Of a stretch of 64,000 nt of DNA, positions 1-11,079 are shown in pieces (the stretch's first letter is position 1; each line of letters opens with the position of its first letter). Origin of the DNA: Niveibacterium terrae (GTDB taxonomy: Bacteria; Pseudomonadota; Gammaproteobacteria; Burkholderiales; Rhodocyclaceae); the NCBI RefSeq assembly GCF_048213115.1, contig NZ_CP172404.1, positions 1,302,001 to 1,366,000 on the forward strand. Direction: 5' to 3'. Both the position numbers and the translations under genes were made by a program. The notes beneath the pieces are model-generated. The model worked only from the letters and a program-made list of their open reading frames with translations, searched no databases and was not told the DNA's origin.

Positions 1-489
1 ATGATTCCATTCAGGGTTGGGCAGGGCTTCGATGTCCATGCTCTGGTGCCGGGGCGGCGACTGATTCTCGGCGGCGTCGATATCCCGTTCGAGCGGGGGC
101 TGCTCGGGCACTCGGACGCCGACGTGCTGCTGCACGCGATCACCGACGCTCTGCTCGGCGCTGCCGGGCTCGGCGACATCGGCCGCCACTTTCCGGATAC
201 CGATCCGCGCTATGCCGGCGCGGACAGCCGGGTGCTGTTGCGCGCCGCGATGGAAAAAGTCCGCGCCGCGGGCTGGAGCCTCGGCAACCTCGATGCGACC
301 GTGATCGCCCAGGCGCCGAAGATCCTGCCCCATGCGCCGCGAATGATCGCGAACCTCGCCGAGGATCTGGACGTGCTGCCCGAGCAGATCAACCTGAAGG
401 GCAAAACGACCGAGAAGCTGGGTTTTGTCGGGCGCGGCGAAGGGATTGCCAGTGAGGCCGTCGCCTTGCTCTATCGGGAAGAGCGGTGA
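1..489 (+). CDS. ispF: 2-C-methyl-D-erythritol 2,4-cyclodiphosphate synthase
   Basis: IspF converts 4-diphosphocytidyl-methylerythritol 2-phosphate to the cyclodiphosphate in the MEP isoprenoid pathway and works as a cytosolic zinc-dependent trimer. The 162-residue product has the expected family length. The metal-binding DVH motif lies at residues 11-13, and GHSDADVLLH at 36-45 supplies the third ligand, His45. The conserved GKTTEKLGF and GRGEGIASEA motifs close the protein. The first base of the window is the start codon, so the upstream region (often ispD) and the ribosome site are not visible, but the N-terminus fits the family. A diverged second copy of its last 20 codons lies downstream. 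Confidence 0.97.
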   Translation: MIPFRVGQGFDVHALVPGRRLILGGVDIPFERGLLGHSDADVLLHAITDALLGAAGLGDIGRHFPDTDPRYAGADSRVLLRAAMEKVRAAGWSLGNLDATVIAQAPKILPHAPRMIANLAEDLDVLPEQINLKGKTTEKLGFVGRGEGIASEAVALLYREER

Positions 490-530
490 TGGCGCTCCGG
501 GTTTCTTCGCCACGCCCCCCGACGGGGATA

Positions 531-593
531 GTCGGGCGCGGCGAAGGTATCGCGAGTGGGGCCATCGCGCTTCTCGTTCGCGATGAGCGCTGA
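531..593 (+). pseudogene. Remnant second copy of the ispF 3' end
   Basis: Read in frame, this stretch encodes 20 codons plus TGA that match the last 20 codons of ispF at 427-489. Sixteen of 20 residues are identical and about 50 of 63 bases are identical, with no gaps, and most differences are at third positions. The remnant contains the thpR start codon and ends inside it (ATGAGCGCTGA at 583-593). That is how a former ispF copy would have overlapped thpR. It is too short to be a gene and has no start of its own. It is probably the tail of an older or imported ispF allele left after recombination. Confidence 0.75.
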
Positions 594-1170
594 ACTCGCT
601 AGGCTTTTCTTTGCTTGCGCGCTGCCGCGGGGGATTGGCGCAGCGCTGATCGAGCGGACGGCGATGTTCGCCGGGCGCGGTCGGCCGACCTGCATTGAGG
701 ATCTGCACCTGACTCTCGCCTTTCTCGGGGCGCTGCCGCGCGAGAGGATCGACGCCGCGAAGCGGGTGGGAGAGTCGCTCGCCGGTTCTCCCGGCTTTGC
801 GCTGCGGCTCGACTGCCTGGGCGCTTTCGCGCGCTCGAGCGTGATCTGGGCGTCGAGCGTCGAGCCTTGCGCGGGGCTCTTCATGTTTCAGGCGGGGCTG
901 GTCGCGGCGCTTGGGGGCGCAGGTTTCGCGATCGACGACACGCCCTTCAGGCCGCATGTGACGCTGCTGCGCCGCGCGAAACTGCCCGGCACCTTCCCTA
1001 TGCTTGCCCCGCTGGACTGGCCGGTGAGCGGCTTCGCGCTGTTCGAGTCCCGCCCTGTGGTGTCCGGGCCGCGCTACTCGCCCTTGGGCGAGTGGCGGCT
1101 CGGGGACGATCAAACGCAAAGGCTGGAGGCGAGTTCCTCGCACAGTTCGCTGGGCGAGAGCCGAGTGTAG
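583..1170 (+). CDS. thpR: RNA 2',3'-cyclic phosphodiesterase (2H phosphoesterase family)
   Basis: This is a 2H-superfamily enzyme that opens 2',3'-cyclic phosphates on RNA ends (ThpR/LigT family). Both catalytic HxTx motifs are visible: HLTL at His42 in DLHLTLAFLG, and HVTL at His126 in FRPHVTLLRRAK. The ATG at 583 is chosen because the protein then begins SAELARLFFA, as family members do; an upstream GTG at 556 would add nine residues drawn from the ispF-tail remnant. The product is 195 residues. Its last 20 or so residues run past the usual end of the family and overlap the convergent next gene by 61 bases. Confidence 0.88.
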   Translation: MSAELARLFFACALPRGIGAALIERTAMFAGRGRPTCIEDLHLTLAFLGALPRERIDAAKRVGESLAGSPGFALRLDCLGAFARSSVIWASSVEPCAGLFMFQAGLVAALGGAGFAIDDTPFRPHVTLLRRAKLPGTFPMLAPLDWPVSGFALFESRPVVSGPRYSPLGEWRLGDDQTQRLEASSSHSSLGESRV

Positions 1171-1523
1171 TCCTTCTCCATGCGGGCGCTGATCTGTTGC
1201 GCGGTTGGCGGATCCAGTTCGGCATTGAGTAGCCCCATGAAGGCCGCAGGCGCGATCAGGATCGCGCGCGCGAAGCGTTTCTCGGTGCGGGCCTGGCGCA
1301 GCTCGGCGGTGAGCTGGCGCGCGAAGCCTTTTGCCTTCTGCCTCTGGAATTCATCGGGCCGGTGCCAGTCGCTGCGATCCATCGCGCCAATCGGTTGCGG
1401 TTTCTCTGCGTCATCCTGTTCGGAGGCGATCTTTTTGACTAGAGTCAAACCCTTGTTGGGGCCGGGGTTTTCATAGAGGTTCGCTGAACGGGTGTTGGCG
1501 ACAAGAACCCAGGTGATCGACAT
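1110..1523 (-). CDS. Host attachment family protein
   Basis: The 137-residue product matches the Host_attach family, named for an Agrobacterium protein needed for attachment to host cells. It opens SITWVLVANTRSANLYENPG, the typical first strand of this small alpha/beta fold. A central DWHRPDEFQRQKAKGFARQL segment follows, and RFARAILIAPAAFMGLL lies toward the end. A clear ribosome site, GGAGGT at 1529-1534 read on the minus strand, sits five bases before the start codon. The gene stands alone, convergent with and overlapping the thpR 3' end. The molecular function is unknown; proteins of this type occur widely in bacteria with no plant or animal host. Confidence 0.8.
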   Translation of the reverse strand: MSITWVLVANTRSANLYENPGPNKGLTLVKKIASEQDDAEKPQPIGAMDRSDWHRPDEFQRQKAKGFARQLTAELRQARTEKRFARAILIAPAAFMGLLNAELDPPTAQQISARMEKDYTRLSPSELCEELASSLCV

Positions 1524-1855
1524 TGACTACCTCCGGGAAGCGTTGCGGATGGGGGCATGAAGCCCTGATTCCTGAGCGTAGACGCGGATTCTGCGAAGGG
1601 GAAGCGCGAATCTCGCCGGAGGATTTCCGGTCCTCCCCGCTTTCTGTTTGCGCAAGGGATTCTTCGCTGTCGACAAATAAAAAGCGCTTATCGAGCAATG
1701 CGCGTCAAGTACAGCAAGCGGGGGGACTGTAACTTTCACCCCGTTCCTGTTCCGGGGGCTGCGATGAAAGCTTGTGCGATCCCCCTTCGCCTTTTCACCC
1801 GATCGGTCGTCCCGGAATACTTTCGAACTAGCGCCTTGGGCGTGTAGGAGAAACC
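1524..1855. other. Intergenic region between the attachment gene and glgP
   Basis: About 330 bases with no convincing gene. It should hold divergent promoters for the minus-strand attachment gene and the plus-strand glycogen operon. I see the glgP ribosome site TAGGAG at 1845-1850, five bases before its ATG, and the attachment-gene site at 1529-1534. No good -35/-10 pair, hairpin terminator or repeat stands out. Confidence 0.5.
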
Positions 1856-4336
1856 ATGAAAAACTTTGCCCGTTTCGCCAACCGCGGAGTGTTGATGAAC
1901 AAGATCGGTTCCGAATCCGTTGATCAGGCTACCGCCTCCGAGCAGTATCAGGCCTCTGTTGAACGCCACCTGAGCAACGACGTCGGCGTCAGCGCCGAGA
2001 ACGCACGCGCCGCCGAATGGCAACGCGCCGCTTCGATGGCTGCCCGCGACAAGCTGGCCGAACGCTGGGTCAAGACCCAGCAGGAAGATACGAACAACCA
2101 GGAGCGTCGCGCCTACTACCTGTCCGCCGAGTTCCTGATCGGCCGGGCGATGAGCAATGCTCTGGCGGCGCTGAACCTGGACAAGGATTTCGCGACCGAG
2201 ATGAAGAAGGTCGGCGCTGAAGCCGCCGACGTGCTCGAGAGCGAACCGGATGCCGCTCTGGGCAATGGCGGTCTGGGGCGTCTGGCCGCCTGCTTCCTGG
2301 ACTCTCTGGCGACGCTCGGCGTCCCGTCCTTCGGTTACGGCATCCGCTATGAATTCGGTATGTTCAGCCAGCGCATCGTCGATGGCAAACAGATTGAAAC
2401 TCCGGACAACTGGCTCGCCTTCGGCAACCCCTGGGAATTCCCGCGGCGCGACGTGTTCTACCCGGTGCAGTACGGTGGCTGGGTCGACTACGTCAATGGC
2501 CGCCCGGTCTGGACTCCGTCCGAGCGCATCCTGGCCCGCGCCTACGACATGGTGATTCCCGGCCATTCGACCGAGCGCGTGACGACGCTGCGCCTGTGGA
2601 AGGCTTCCGCGCTCGAAGAGCTGGATCTGGCCGCGCACACCCGCGGTGACTACTTCCGTGCCGCCGAAGCCCGTTCCAAGGCCGAGAACGTCTCCTGGGT
2701 TCTCTACCCGGATGACAGCACGCCGCAAGGCCGCGAACTTCGCCTGCGCCAGGAATACTTCTTCGTCACCGCTTCTCTGCAGGACATCGTTGCCCGCCAT
2801 CTGCGCGAGTTCGGCACGTTGGACAACCTGCACGAGAAGGTCGCAATCCAGCTCAACGACACTCACCCGGCCCTGTCGGTTCCGGAACTGATGCGTCTGC
2901 TGATGGACGACCATGGCCTGACATGGGAAGCCGCCTGGTACCAGGTTTCGCGGATCATCTCCTACACCAACCACACGCTGATGCCTGAAGCGATCGAAAC
3001 CTGGCCGGTCGGCATCATGCAGTACCTGCTGCCCCGTCACCTCGACATCGTCTATGAGATCAACCGCCGCTTCCTCGCCGAAGTCGAACGCAAGTTCCCT
3101 GGCGACAAGGCGCTGCTGTCGCGCGTCTCGCTGATCGCCGAAGACGGAGAAAAGCGTGTCCGGATGGGCAACCTGTCCATCGTCGCCTCGACCAAGGTCA
3201 ACGGTGTTGCGAAGCTGCACTCCGACCTGATGGTTCAGACGATCTTCTCCGATTTTGCGAAGATCTTCCCGGATCGCTTCACCAACGTCACCAATGGCGT
3301 CACGCCGCGCCGCTGGCTGTCGCAGTGCAACCCCGGCCTGGCCAAATTGGTCGACAAGAAGGTCAAGGGCAACTGGCGCGTCGAACTCGACAAGCTGTCC
3401 CAGCTCGGCAAGTCGGCCGAGGACAAGGCTTTCCACGCGGATCTCACCAAGGTCAAGACGGCCAACAAGGAACGCCTGGCCGCCTATATCAAGCGCGAAC
3501 TGGGCATCACGGTCGATCCGAACGCGCTGTTCGACATCCAGGTCAAGCGCATTCACGAGTACAAGCGCCAGCTTCTGAACGTGCTGCATGTGATCCAGCG
3601 CTATCGCGAGATGATCGCGAATCCGGAAGCCGACTGGCAGCCGCGCGTTCATATCTTTGCCGGCAAGGCCGCTTCGGCCTACAAGATGGCGAAGCTGATC
3701 ATCCGCCTGATCCACGACGTCGCGCGCACCGTCAATAACGATCCGCGCCTGAAGGATCGCCTGAAGGTCGTGTTCATCCCCGATTACCGCGTTTCGGTCG
3801 CCGAAAAGATCTTCCCGGCTGCCGACGTTTCGGAACAGATCTCGACCGCGGGCACCGAAGCTTCGGGCACCGGAAACATGAAATTTGCCCTCAATGGTGC
3901 GCTGACCGTCGGCACCTGGGACGGCGCAAACATCGAGATTGCGGAAAATGTTGGATTGGACAACATTTTTGTGTTCGGTTTGCGCACTGAGGAGGTCGAG
4001 AAGCTCAGCCAGGAAGGCTACAATCCTCGCGCATGGTATGAGGGTAATGCCGATCTGAAGGCAGTACTGGACATGATCGGAAACGGCTACTTTGCACCTG
4101 AAGAACCGACTCGCTACCAACCGATCGTCGATACGCTGCTGACTCGCGACCAGTATTTCCTGCTCGCCGATTTTGCCGCCTACGTCGAGACCCACCGTCA
4201 GGTCGATGTGGCATACCGTGACCGCGAACAGTGGCTGACGAAGGTTGTACGCAATATCGCAGGCATGGGCATGTTCTCGTCCGATCGCACTATTGGCGAA
4301 TATTGCCAACGCATCTGGAAAATCAAGACCAAGTGA
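1856..4336 (+). CDS. glgP: Glycogen/starch/alpha-glucan phosphorylase
   Basis: This enzyme releases glucose-1-phosphate from the non-reducing ends of glycogen by phosphorolysis. The 826-residue length is typical. The pyridoxal-phosphate region EASGTGNMKFALNGALTVG is intact, with the cofactor lysine at residue 676. Other family blocks are visible, including ALGNGGLGRLAACFLDSLA and VFIPDYRVSVAEKIFPAADVSEQIS. A strong ribosome site (TAGGAG) precedes the ATG by five bases. It is the first gene of a four-gene alpha-glucan operon, and glgB starts one base after its stop codon. No glgA or glgC is present nearby, so the operon is mainly for remodelling and breakdown. Confidence 0.97.
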   Translation: MKNFARFANRGVLMNKIGSESVDQATASEQYQASVERHLSNDVGVSAENARAAEWQRAASMAARDKLAERWVKTQQEDTNNQERRAYYLSAEFLIGRAMSNALAALNLDKDFATEMKKVGAEAADVLESEPDAALGNGGLGRLAACFLDSLATLGVPSFGYGIRYEFGMFSQRIVDGKQIETPDNWLAFGNPWEFPRRDVFYPVQYGGWVDYVNGRPVWTPSERILARAYDMVIPGHSTERVTTLRLWKASALEELDLAAHTRGDYFRAAEARSKAENVSWVLYPDDSTPQGRELRLRQEYFFVTASLQDIVARHLREFGTLDNLHEKVAIQLNDTHPALSVPELMRLLMDDHGLTWEAAWYQVSRIISYTNHTLMPEAIETWPVGIMQYLLPRHLDIVYEINRRFLAEVERKFPGDKALLSRVSLIAEDGEKRVRMGNLSIVASTKVNGVAKLHSDLMVQTIFSDFAKIFPDRFTNVTNGVTPRRWLSQCNPGLAKLVDKKVKGNWRVELDKLSQLGKSAEDKAFHADLTKVKTANKERLAAYIKRELGITVDPNALFDIQVKRIHEYKRQLLNVLHVIQRYREMIANPEADWQPRVHIFAGKAASAYKMAKLIIRLIHDVARTVNNDPRLKDRLKVVFIPDYRVSVAEKIFPAADVSEQISTAGTEASGTGNMKFALNGALTVGTWDGANIEIAENVGLDNIFVFGLRTEEVEKLSQEGYNPRAWYEGNADLKAVLDMIGNGYFAPEEPTRYQPIVDTLLTRDQYFLLADFAAYVETHRQVDVAYRDREQWLTKVVRNIAGMGMFSSDRTIGEYCQRIWKIKTK

Positions 4337-4337
4337 C

Positions 4338-6523
4338 ATGCTGACGGCCGACGCAATTGCGGCAATACTCGGAGCCCGCCACAGCGATCCCTTCGCTGTG
4401 CTGGGGCTTCACACGGACGCTGACAACCGTTTGCGGTTGTCGGCGTTTTTACCCGGCGCTTCGGAAGTGGTCGCGATCGATTCCGCGACCGGAAAGAAGG
4501 TGGCAACACTCGAAGCGATAAACCCGGAGGGCTTCTTCGAAGCGATTCTTCCCCGGCGCAAGCACCGCTTTGCGTATCGCTGGTCGATCCGCTGGCAGGA
4601 TGGCTCGACCAGCATCCAGGAAGATCCCTACCGTTTCCCGTCGATCATCGGCGAAACGGATGCCTGGCTCTTCGCCGAAGGCACCCACCTGCGCCCCTAC
4701 GAAATGTTGGGGGCTCACCTGCGCCAGATCGAAGGCGTCGATGGCGTGGCCTTTTCGGTCTGGGCACCGAATGCCGACCGCGTCTCGGTCGTCGGCGATT
4801 TCAACCTCTGGGACGGGCGCCGTCACCCAATGAGGCTGCGCCGCGAGTGCGGAATCTGGGAGATCTTCATCCCTGGTATCGAGCGTGGTGCTCTGTACAA
4901 ATTCGAGATCCGTGCCCGCAATGGCGACATCCTGGTCAAGGCCGATCCTTGCGCCTTTGCCGCCCAGTTGCGTCCCGACACGGCCAGCGTCGTCTCAGGC
5001 CTGCCTGCTCCGGTGGCTCTGCCTGCGGACCGACAGGACGCGAACTCGCTGCGTGCGCCGATCAGCATCTATGAAGTCCACCTGGGCTCCTGGCAGCGCG
5101 TCGGCGAGGATGGCAATCGCTTCCTGAACTGGGAAGAGCTGACGGCCAAACTGATCCCCTATGCGGCCGGTCTGGGCTTTACGCACATCGAGCTGATGCC
5201 GATCTCCGAGCATCCCTTCGACGGTTCCTGGGGCTATCAGCCCGTGGGGCTCTATGCGCCGACCGCCCGTTTCGGCAGCCCGGAAGGCTTTGCCGCCTTC
5301 GTCAAGGCCGCGCACGATGCCGGTCTGGGCATCCTGCTCGACTGGGTTCCCGGTCACTTCCCGACCGATGCCCACGGTCTGGGGGGCTTCGACGGCACGG
5401 CGCTCTACGAGCACTCCGATCCGCGCGAAGGCTATCACCCGGACTGGAATACGCTGATCTACAACTTCGGCCGCAACGAAGTGCGCAACTTCCTGGTCGG
5501 CAATGCGCTGTACTGGATCGAGCGTTTTGGTGTCGATGGATTGAGAGTCGATGCGGTCGCCTCGATGCTCTACCGCGACTATTCGCGCAACGCTGGCGAA
5601 TGGATTCCGAATGTGTTCGGCGGTCGCGAGAACCTCGAAGCGATCTCGTTCATCAAGCGTTTCAATGAAGTCGTCGGTGAGCAGTGCCCTGGAGCGATCA
5701 CGGTCGCCGAGGAATCGACCGCCTGGCCCGCCGTGTCCCGTCCGACCTTTGCGGGCGGACTGGGCTTCCACTTCAAGTGGAACATGGGCTGGATGCACGA
5801 CACGCTTGAATACATCAAGCACGATCCCATCCACCGCCGTTACCACCAGGATCAGCTGACTTTCGGTCTGATCTACGCTTTCCATGAAAACTTCATCCTG
5901 CCTCTGTCGCACGACGAAGTGGTTCATGGCAAAGGGTCGCTGCTGGCGCGGATGCCGGGCTCTGACCCGTGGCAGAAGTTCGCGAACCTGCGCGCCTACT
6001 ACGGCTTCATGTGGACCCACCCGGGTAAGAAGCTGCTCTTCATGGGCGGCGAGTTCGCTCAGGGCTGCGAGTGGTGTCACGAGAGGGGACTGGACTGGCA
6101 GTTGCTCGGAGTCGACTGGCACCAGGGCGTGCAAAGCCTGGTCCGCGACCTGAACAAGGTCTACCGGGAGCATCCGGCCCTGCACGAGCGTGATAACGAG
6201 CCTGAAGGTTTCGCGTGGCTGGACATGAACAACGCGGATATGTCCGTGCTCGCCTACGCTCGTTTCGGGCTTGAAGATTCCGCGGTGATCGTGAATGCCT
6301 GCAACTTCACGCCCGAACCGCGCACGGCTTATCGCCTCGGCGTGCCGCGTGCCGGACACTATCGCGAGATCCTCAACACCGATGCGGCACTCTACTGCGG
6401 ATCGAACACCGGAAACGGGGCGGCTCAGCTCAATTCCGAGCCTGTGCCTTGGGGTGGGTTTGCGCAGTCGATCGTGCTGACCCTGCCGCCTTTGGCAACG
6501 ATTGTTCTTGAGTACGAGGCCTG

Positions 6524-6524
<1 letters not shown>
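4338..6524 (+). CDS. glgB: 1,4-alpha-glucan branching enzyme
   Basis: GlgB cuts alpha-1,4-glucan chains and re-attaches them by alpha-1,6 links (GH13). The 728-residue product has an N-terminal carbohydrate-binding/early-set region and then the TIM barrel. The nucleophile Asp405 lies in DGLRVDAVASMLYRDYSR and the acid/base Glu458 in VAEEST, the same numbers as in E. coli GlgB; the transition-state Asp is in LSHDEVVHGKGS. The ATG at 4338 is chosen because it begins MLTADAIAAILGARHSDPF and sits one base after the glgP stop. An in-frame start at 4245 would lie inside glgP and is rejected. The stop overlaps the next start by one base. Confidence 0.97.
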
Positions 6525-8626
<2,102 letters not shown>

Positions 8627-8653
8627 GGTTTTATACAAGAAAGGAATACGGAG

Positions 8654-10198
8654 ATGGTTTTTGATCGACGCACCAGCGGCATTCTGCTGCATCCCACTTC
8701 CTTGCCCGGCCCCAATGGCTGCGGTGACCTGGGACCTGGTGCCTACCATTTTGTCGACTGGCTGGTTTCAGCTGGACAGAGCCTGTGGCAGGTGCTGCCG
8801 CTGATGCCGATCGGTCCGGCCAACTCTCCGTACATGAGCGTTTCGGCTTTTGCCGGCAATCCTCTTCTGGTCGACCTTGAAGATCTCGTGCAGCGTGGTT
8901 GGCTCGCGCCGATCACGCCCGAAGAGCGCGTCGGCTTCGACGACGGTCGGGTCAACTTCGGCCGGGTCGTGCCTTTCCGCCTGGGCAAGCTCAGAGTCGC
9001 TGCCGAGAACTTCCTGATCAACGGTTCGGCAGCCGACAAGGCGGCTTTTGCCGCGTACTGCACCCAGGAGAAGGGCTGGCTCGACGATTACGCGCTGTTC
9101 ATGGCGCTCGACGAGCACTTCGCCGGCCGGCTGTGGCCGGACTGGGACGCGCCGATCGCGCGACGCGAGAAGAAGGCTCTGGACAAGGCGCGCAAGGACC
9201 TGGCGCCGAAGATCGCGCTGTGGCAGTTCATTCAGTGGTGTTTCGACCGCCAGTGGCGATCGGTCAAGGCCTATGCGAACGAGCGCGGCATCCAGCTGAT
9301 CGGCGATCTGCCGATCTTCGTCGCGCACCACAGCGCCGACTGTTGGGCCAGACCCGACCTGTACCACCTCGACGACAAGAACTGGCCGACCCTGATCGCC
9401 GGTGTGCCGCCCGATTTCTTCTCGGCGACCGGTCAGCGCTGGGGCAACCCGCTCTACAACTGGGCGGCGATGGAGAAGGACAAGTACGCGTGGTGGGTCG
9501 AGCGCGTCAAGCGTCAGCTCGCGCTGGCCGATGTGATCCGTATCGACCACTTCCGCGGCTTCGCTGGCTACTGGGAGATCCCCGCCTCGGAACCGACCGC
9601 GATCCACGGCCAGTGGGTCAAGGGGCCGGGCAAGCCGCTGTTCGACGCAATCGAAAAGGCGCTGGGCAAGCTGCCGATCATCGCCGAGGATCTGGGGGTC
9701 ATCACGCCGGATGTCGTCGAACTGCGCGACAGTTGCGGCCTGCCGGGCATGCGCGTGCTCGAGTTCGCGTTCGCCGCGGGCCCTGATCACAACTTCCTGC
9801 CGCACAACTATGTGCCGAATACGGTCGTCTATACGGGCACCCACGACAACGACACGATTCGCGGCTGGTGGGCGACCTGCACCGAGCGCGAGCGCGCGTT
9901 CGCCCGCACCTATCTCGCCACCGATGGTCACGACATCCACTGGACGATGATCCGTGCGGCATCGATGTCGGTCGCGAAGATGGCGATCTACCAGTTCCAG
10001 GACGTGCTGGGCCTCGATGGCTTCCACCGGATGAATACTCCGGGGATCACCGGTTGCTGGGAATGGCGCTTCAACTGGGACTACGTCGGCTCCGAACCGG
10101 GCCGTCGTCTGGCCGAACTCTCGGCGCTGAGCGGCCGCACCTCGGCAGACAAGATGCCGGCTCTGCCCGACTGGCCCGGCGACAAGCCGCGTCCCTGA
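8654..10198 (+). CDS. malQ: 4-alpha-glucanotransferase (amylomaltase)
   Basis: MalQ transfers maltodextrin segments between glucans (GH77) and recycles the short oligosaccharides left by phosphorylase and debranching enzyme. The 514-residue length is typical of the short bacterial/plant D-enzyme type. It begins RTSGILLHPTSLPGPNGCGDLG. The nucleophile Asp298 sits in VIRIDHFRGFAGYWEIP, the acid/base in PIIAEDLGVITPDV, and a third conserved block is YTGTHDNDTIRGWW. A purine-rich ribosome region (AAGGAATACGGAG) precedes the ATG. It is the last gene of the glycogen operon and is followed 16 bases later by a strong intrinsic terminator. Confidence 0.96.
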   Translation: MVFDRRTSGILLHPTSLPGPNGCGDLGPGAYHFVDWLVSAGQSLWQVLPLMPIGPANSPYMSVSAFAGNPLLVDLEDLVQRGWLAPITPEERVGFDDGRVNFGRVVPFRLGKLRVAAENFLINGSAADKAAFAAYCTQEKGWLDDYALFMALDEHFAGRLWPDWDAPIARREKKALDKARKDLAPKIALWQFIQWCFDRQWRSVKAYANERGIQLIGDLPIFVAHHSADCWARPDLYHLDDKNWPTLIAGVPPDFFSATGQRWGNPLYNWAAMEKDKYAWWVERVKRQLALADVIRIDHFRGFAGYWEIPASEPTAIHGQWVKGPGKPLFDAIEKALGKLPIIAEDLGVITPDVVELRDSCGLPGMRVLEFAFAAGPDHNFLPHNYVPNTVVYTGTHDNDTIRGWWATCTERERAFARTYLATDGHDIHWTMIRAASMSVAKMAIYQFQDVLGLDGFHRMNTPGITGCWEWRFNWDYVGSEPGRRLAELSALSGRTSADKMPALPDWPGDKPRP

Positions 10199-10214
10199 GC
10201 GTTTGCTTCAAATG

Positions 10215-10244
10215 AAACGGGCTGCTTCGGCAGCCCGTTTTTTT
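10215..10244. terminator. Strong intrinsic terminator shared by malQ and mtfA
   Basis: A perfect 11-bp stem (AAACGGGCTGC at 10215-10225 with its complement at 10230-10240) closes a TTCG tetraloop and runs into seven T residues (10238-10244). It lies between the convergent malQ and mtfA genes. The A-rich base on the other side lets it work in both directions, and the mtfA stop codon (10243-10245) falls in the T tract. Confidence 0.93.
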
Positions 10245-11025
10245 AGAAGCGGAACGGGCTGGCGGGTGGGGCGGGCCGGGCGGCGAGCGGATCCTGGCGG
10301 TAGAACAGGGCGAGCTGGCGATAGACCGCCGGATAGAGCCTCGCGAGCGTGGCGGGGGATGCGAAGAAGACCTCCGAGAGGACCGCGAAGAACTCGGCCG
10401 GGTGCTCGGCGGCATAGGGATCGATACCGAGATTCTCGCCCGCATCGACGCACCGGCAGAAGCTGCGGTAGGCGAGGCTGAACGCGCGTTCCCAATCCCT
10501 GATCGACATCCCCGCGTGCAGCGGCGGCAGGCCGTCGGCCTCGCCGTTGATCATGTCCAGCTTGTGTGCGAACTCGTGGATCACGACGTTCGTCCCGGGA
10601 GGGTTTGCGGTTTCGCCGAACCAGCTCAGCACGACCGGACCCGATTTCCACGCTTCGCCGAGCGCGATCTCGTCGTACTCGTGCAGAACGCCGTCCTCAC
10701 TGACCTGCCGGCGCGGGATCACGAAGTCCCCCGGATAGACGATGATCTCGACCCAGCCGTCGTAGGCGGCCAGATCCAGCTTCAGGATGGGCAGGCAGGC
10801 CTGGAGCGCGATCGTCAGGCGGATCTCGTCGGTGATCTGCAGCCCGGCCGCGCCGCAGATCTGCTTGCGGGCGAGGAAGTCGAGCGCCTGCGTGCGCAGC
10901 GACGCCCTTTCCGCCGGACTCAGGTGAGCGAGCAGGTCGGCGAGAGGGGCTTCGACCGTCTCCCATTGTTCGGCGGGGACGGGCGGGGCGGTTCGGCGTT
11001 TGAAGAGGCGTGAGAAGCAGCGCAT
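10243..11025 (-). CDS. mtfA: MtfA-type zinc peptidase (Mlc titration factor family)
   Basis: The 260-residue product belongs to the MtfA family (PF06167). In E. coli MtfA binds the glucose-PTS repressor Mlc and has a zinc-dependent aminopeptidase activity related to the anthrax lethal factor fold. The metal motif is intact: VVIHEFAHKLDM, with His150, Glu151 and His154, and ADGLPPLH follows. It is transcribed alone, convergent to the glycogen operon and divergent from relA. No PTS gene or Mlc homologue is visible in this window, so whether it regulates sugar uptake here is unknown. No obvious ribosome site precedes the chosen ATG. Confidence 0.9.
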   Translation of the reverse strand: MRCFSRLFKRRTAPPVPAEQWETVEAPLADLLAHLSPAERASLRTQALDFLARKQICGAAGLQITDEIRLTIALQACLPILKLDLAAYDGWVEIIVYPGDFVIPRRQVSEDGVLHEYDEIALGEAWKSGPVVLSWFGETANPPGTNVVIHEFAHKLDMINGEADGLPPLHAGMSIRDWERAFSLAYRSFCRCVDAGENLGIDPYAAEHPAEFFAVLSEVFFASPATLARLYPAVYRQLALFYRQDPLAARPAPPASPFRF

Positions 11026-11064
11026 GGGGCAAGTCTAGCAGGCCGGGTAGAGGGGCCGGCCGTG

Positions 11065-11073
11065 TGTGATAAT
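11065..11073 (+). promoter_or_regulatory. Candidate extended -10 promoter of relA
   Basis: TGTGATAAT is a good extended -10 element (TGn + GATAAT). It ends only six bases before the relA ATG at 11080, which would put transcription initiation at or next to the start codon. No clear -35 hexamer was seen. Either the relA mRNA is leaderless or the match is chance. Confidence 0.35.
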
Positions 11074-11079
11074 GGCGGA

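Noticed and set aside
4245..4337. Extended N-terminus of glgB
   Set aside because: The extra residues are encoded inside the glgP 3' end in another frame; the normal GlgB start is at 4338.
1736..4339. 867-codon open frame antisense to glgP
   Set aside because: High GC keeps the opposite strand of glgP free of stops. The sequence has no family likeness, no ribosome site, and glgP itself is certain.
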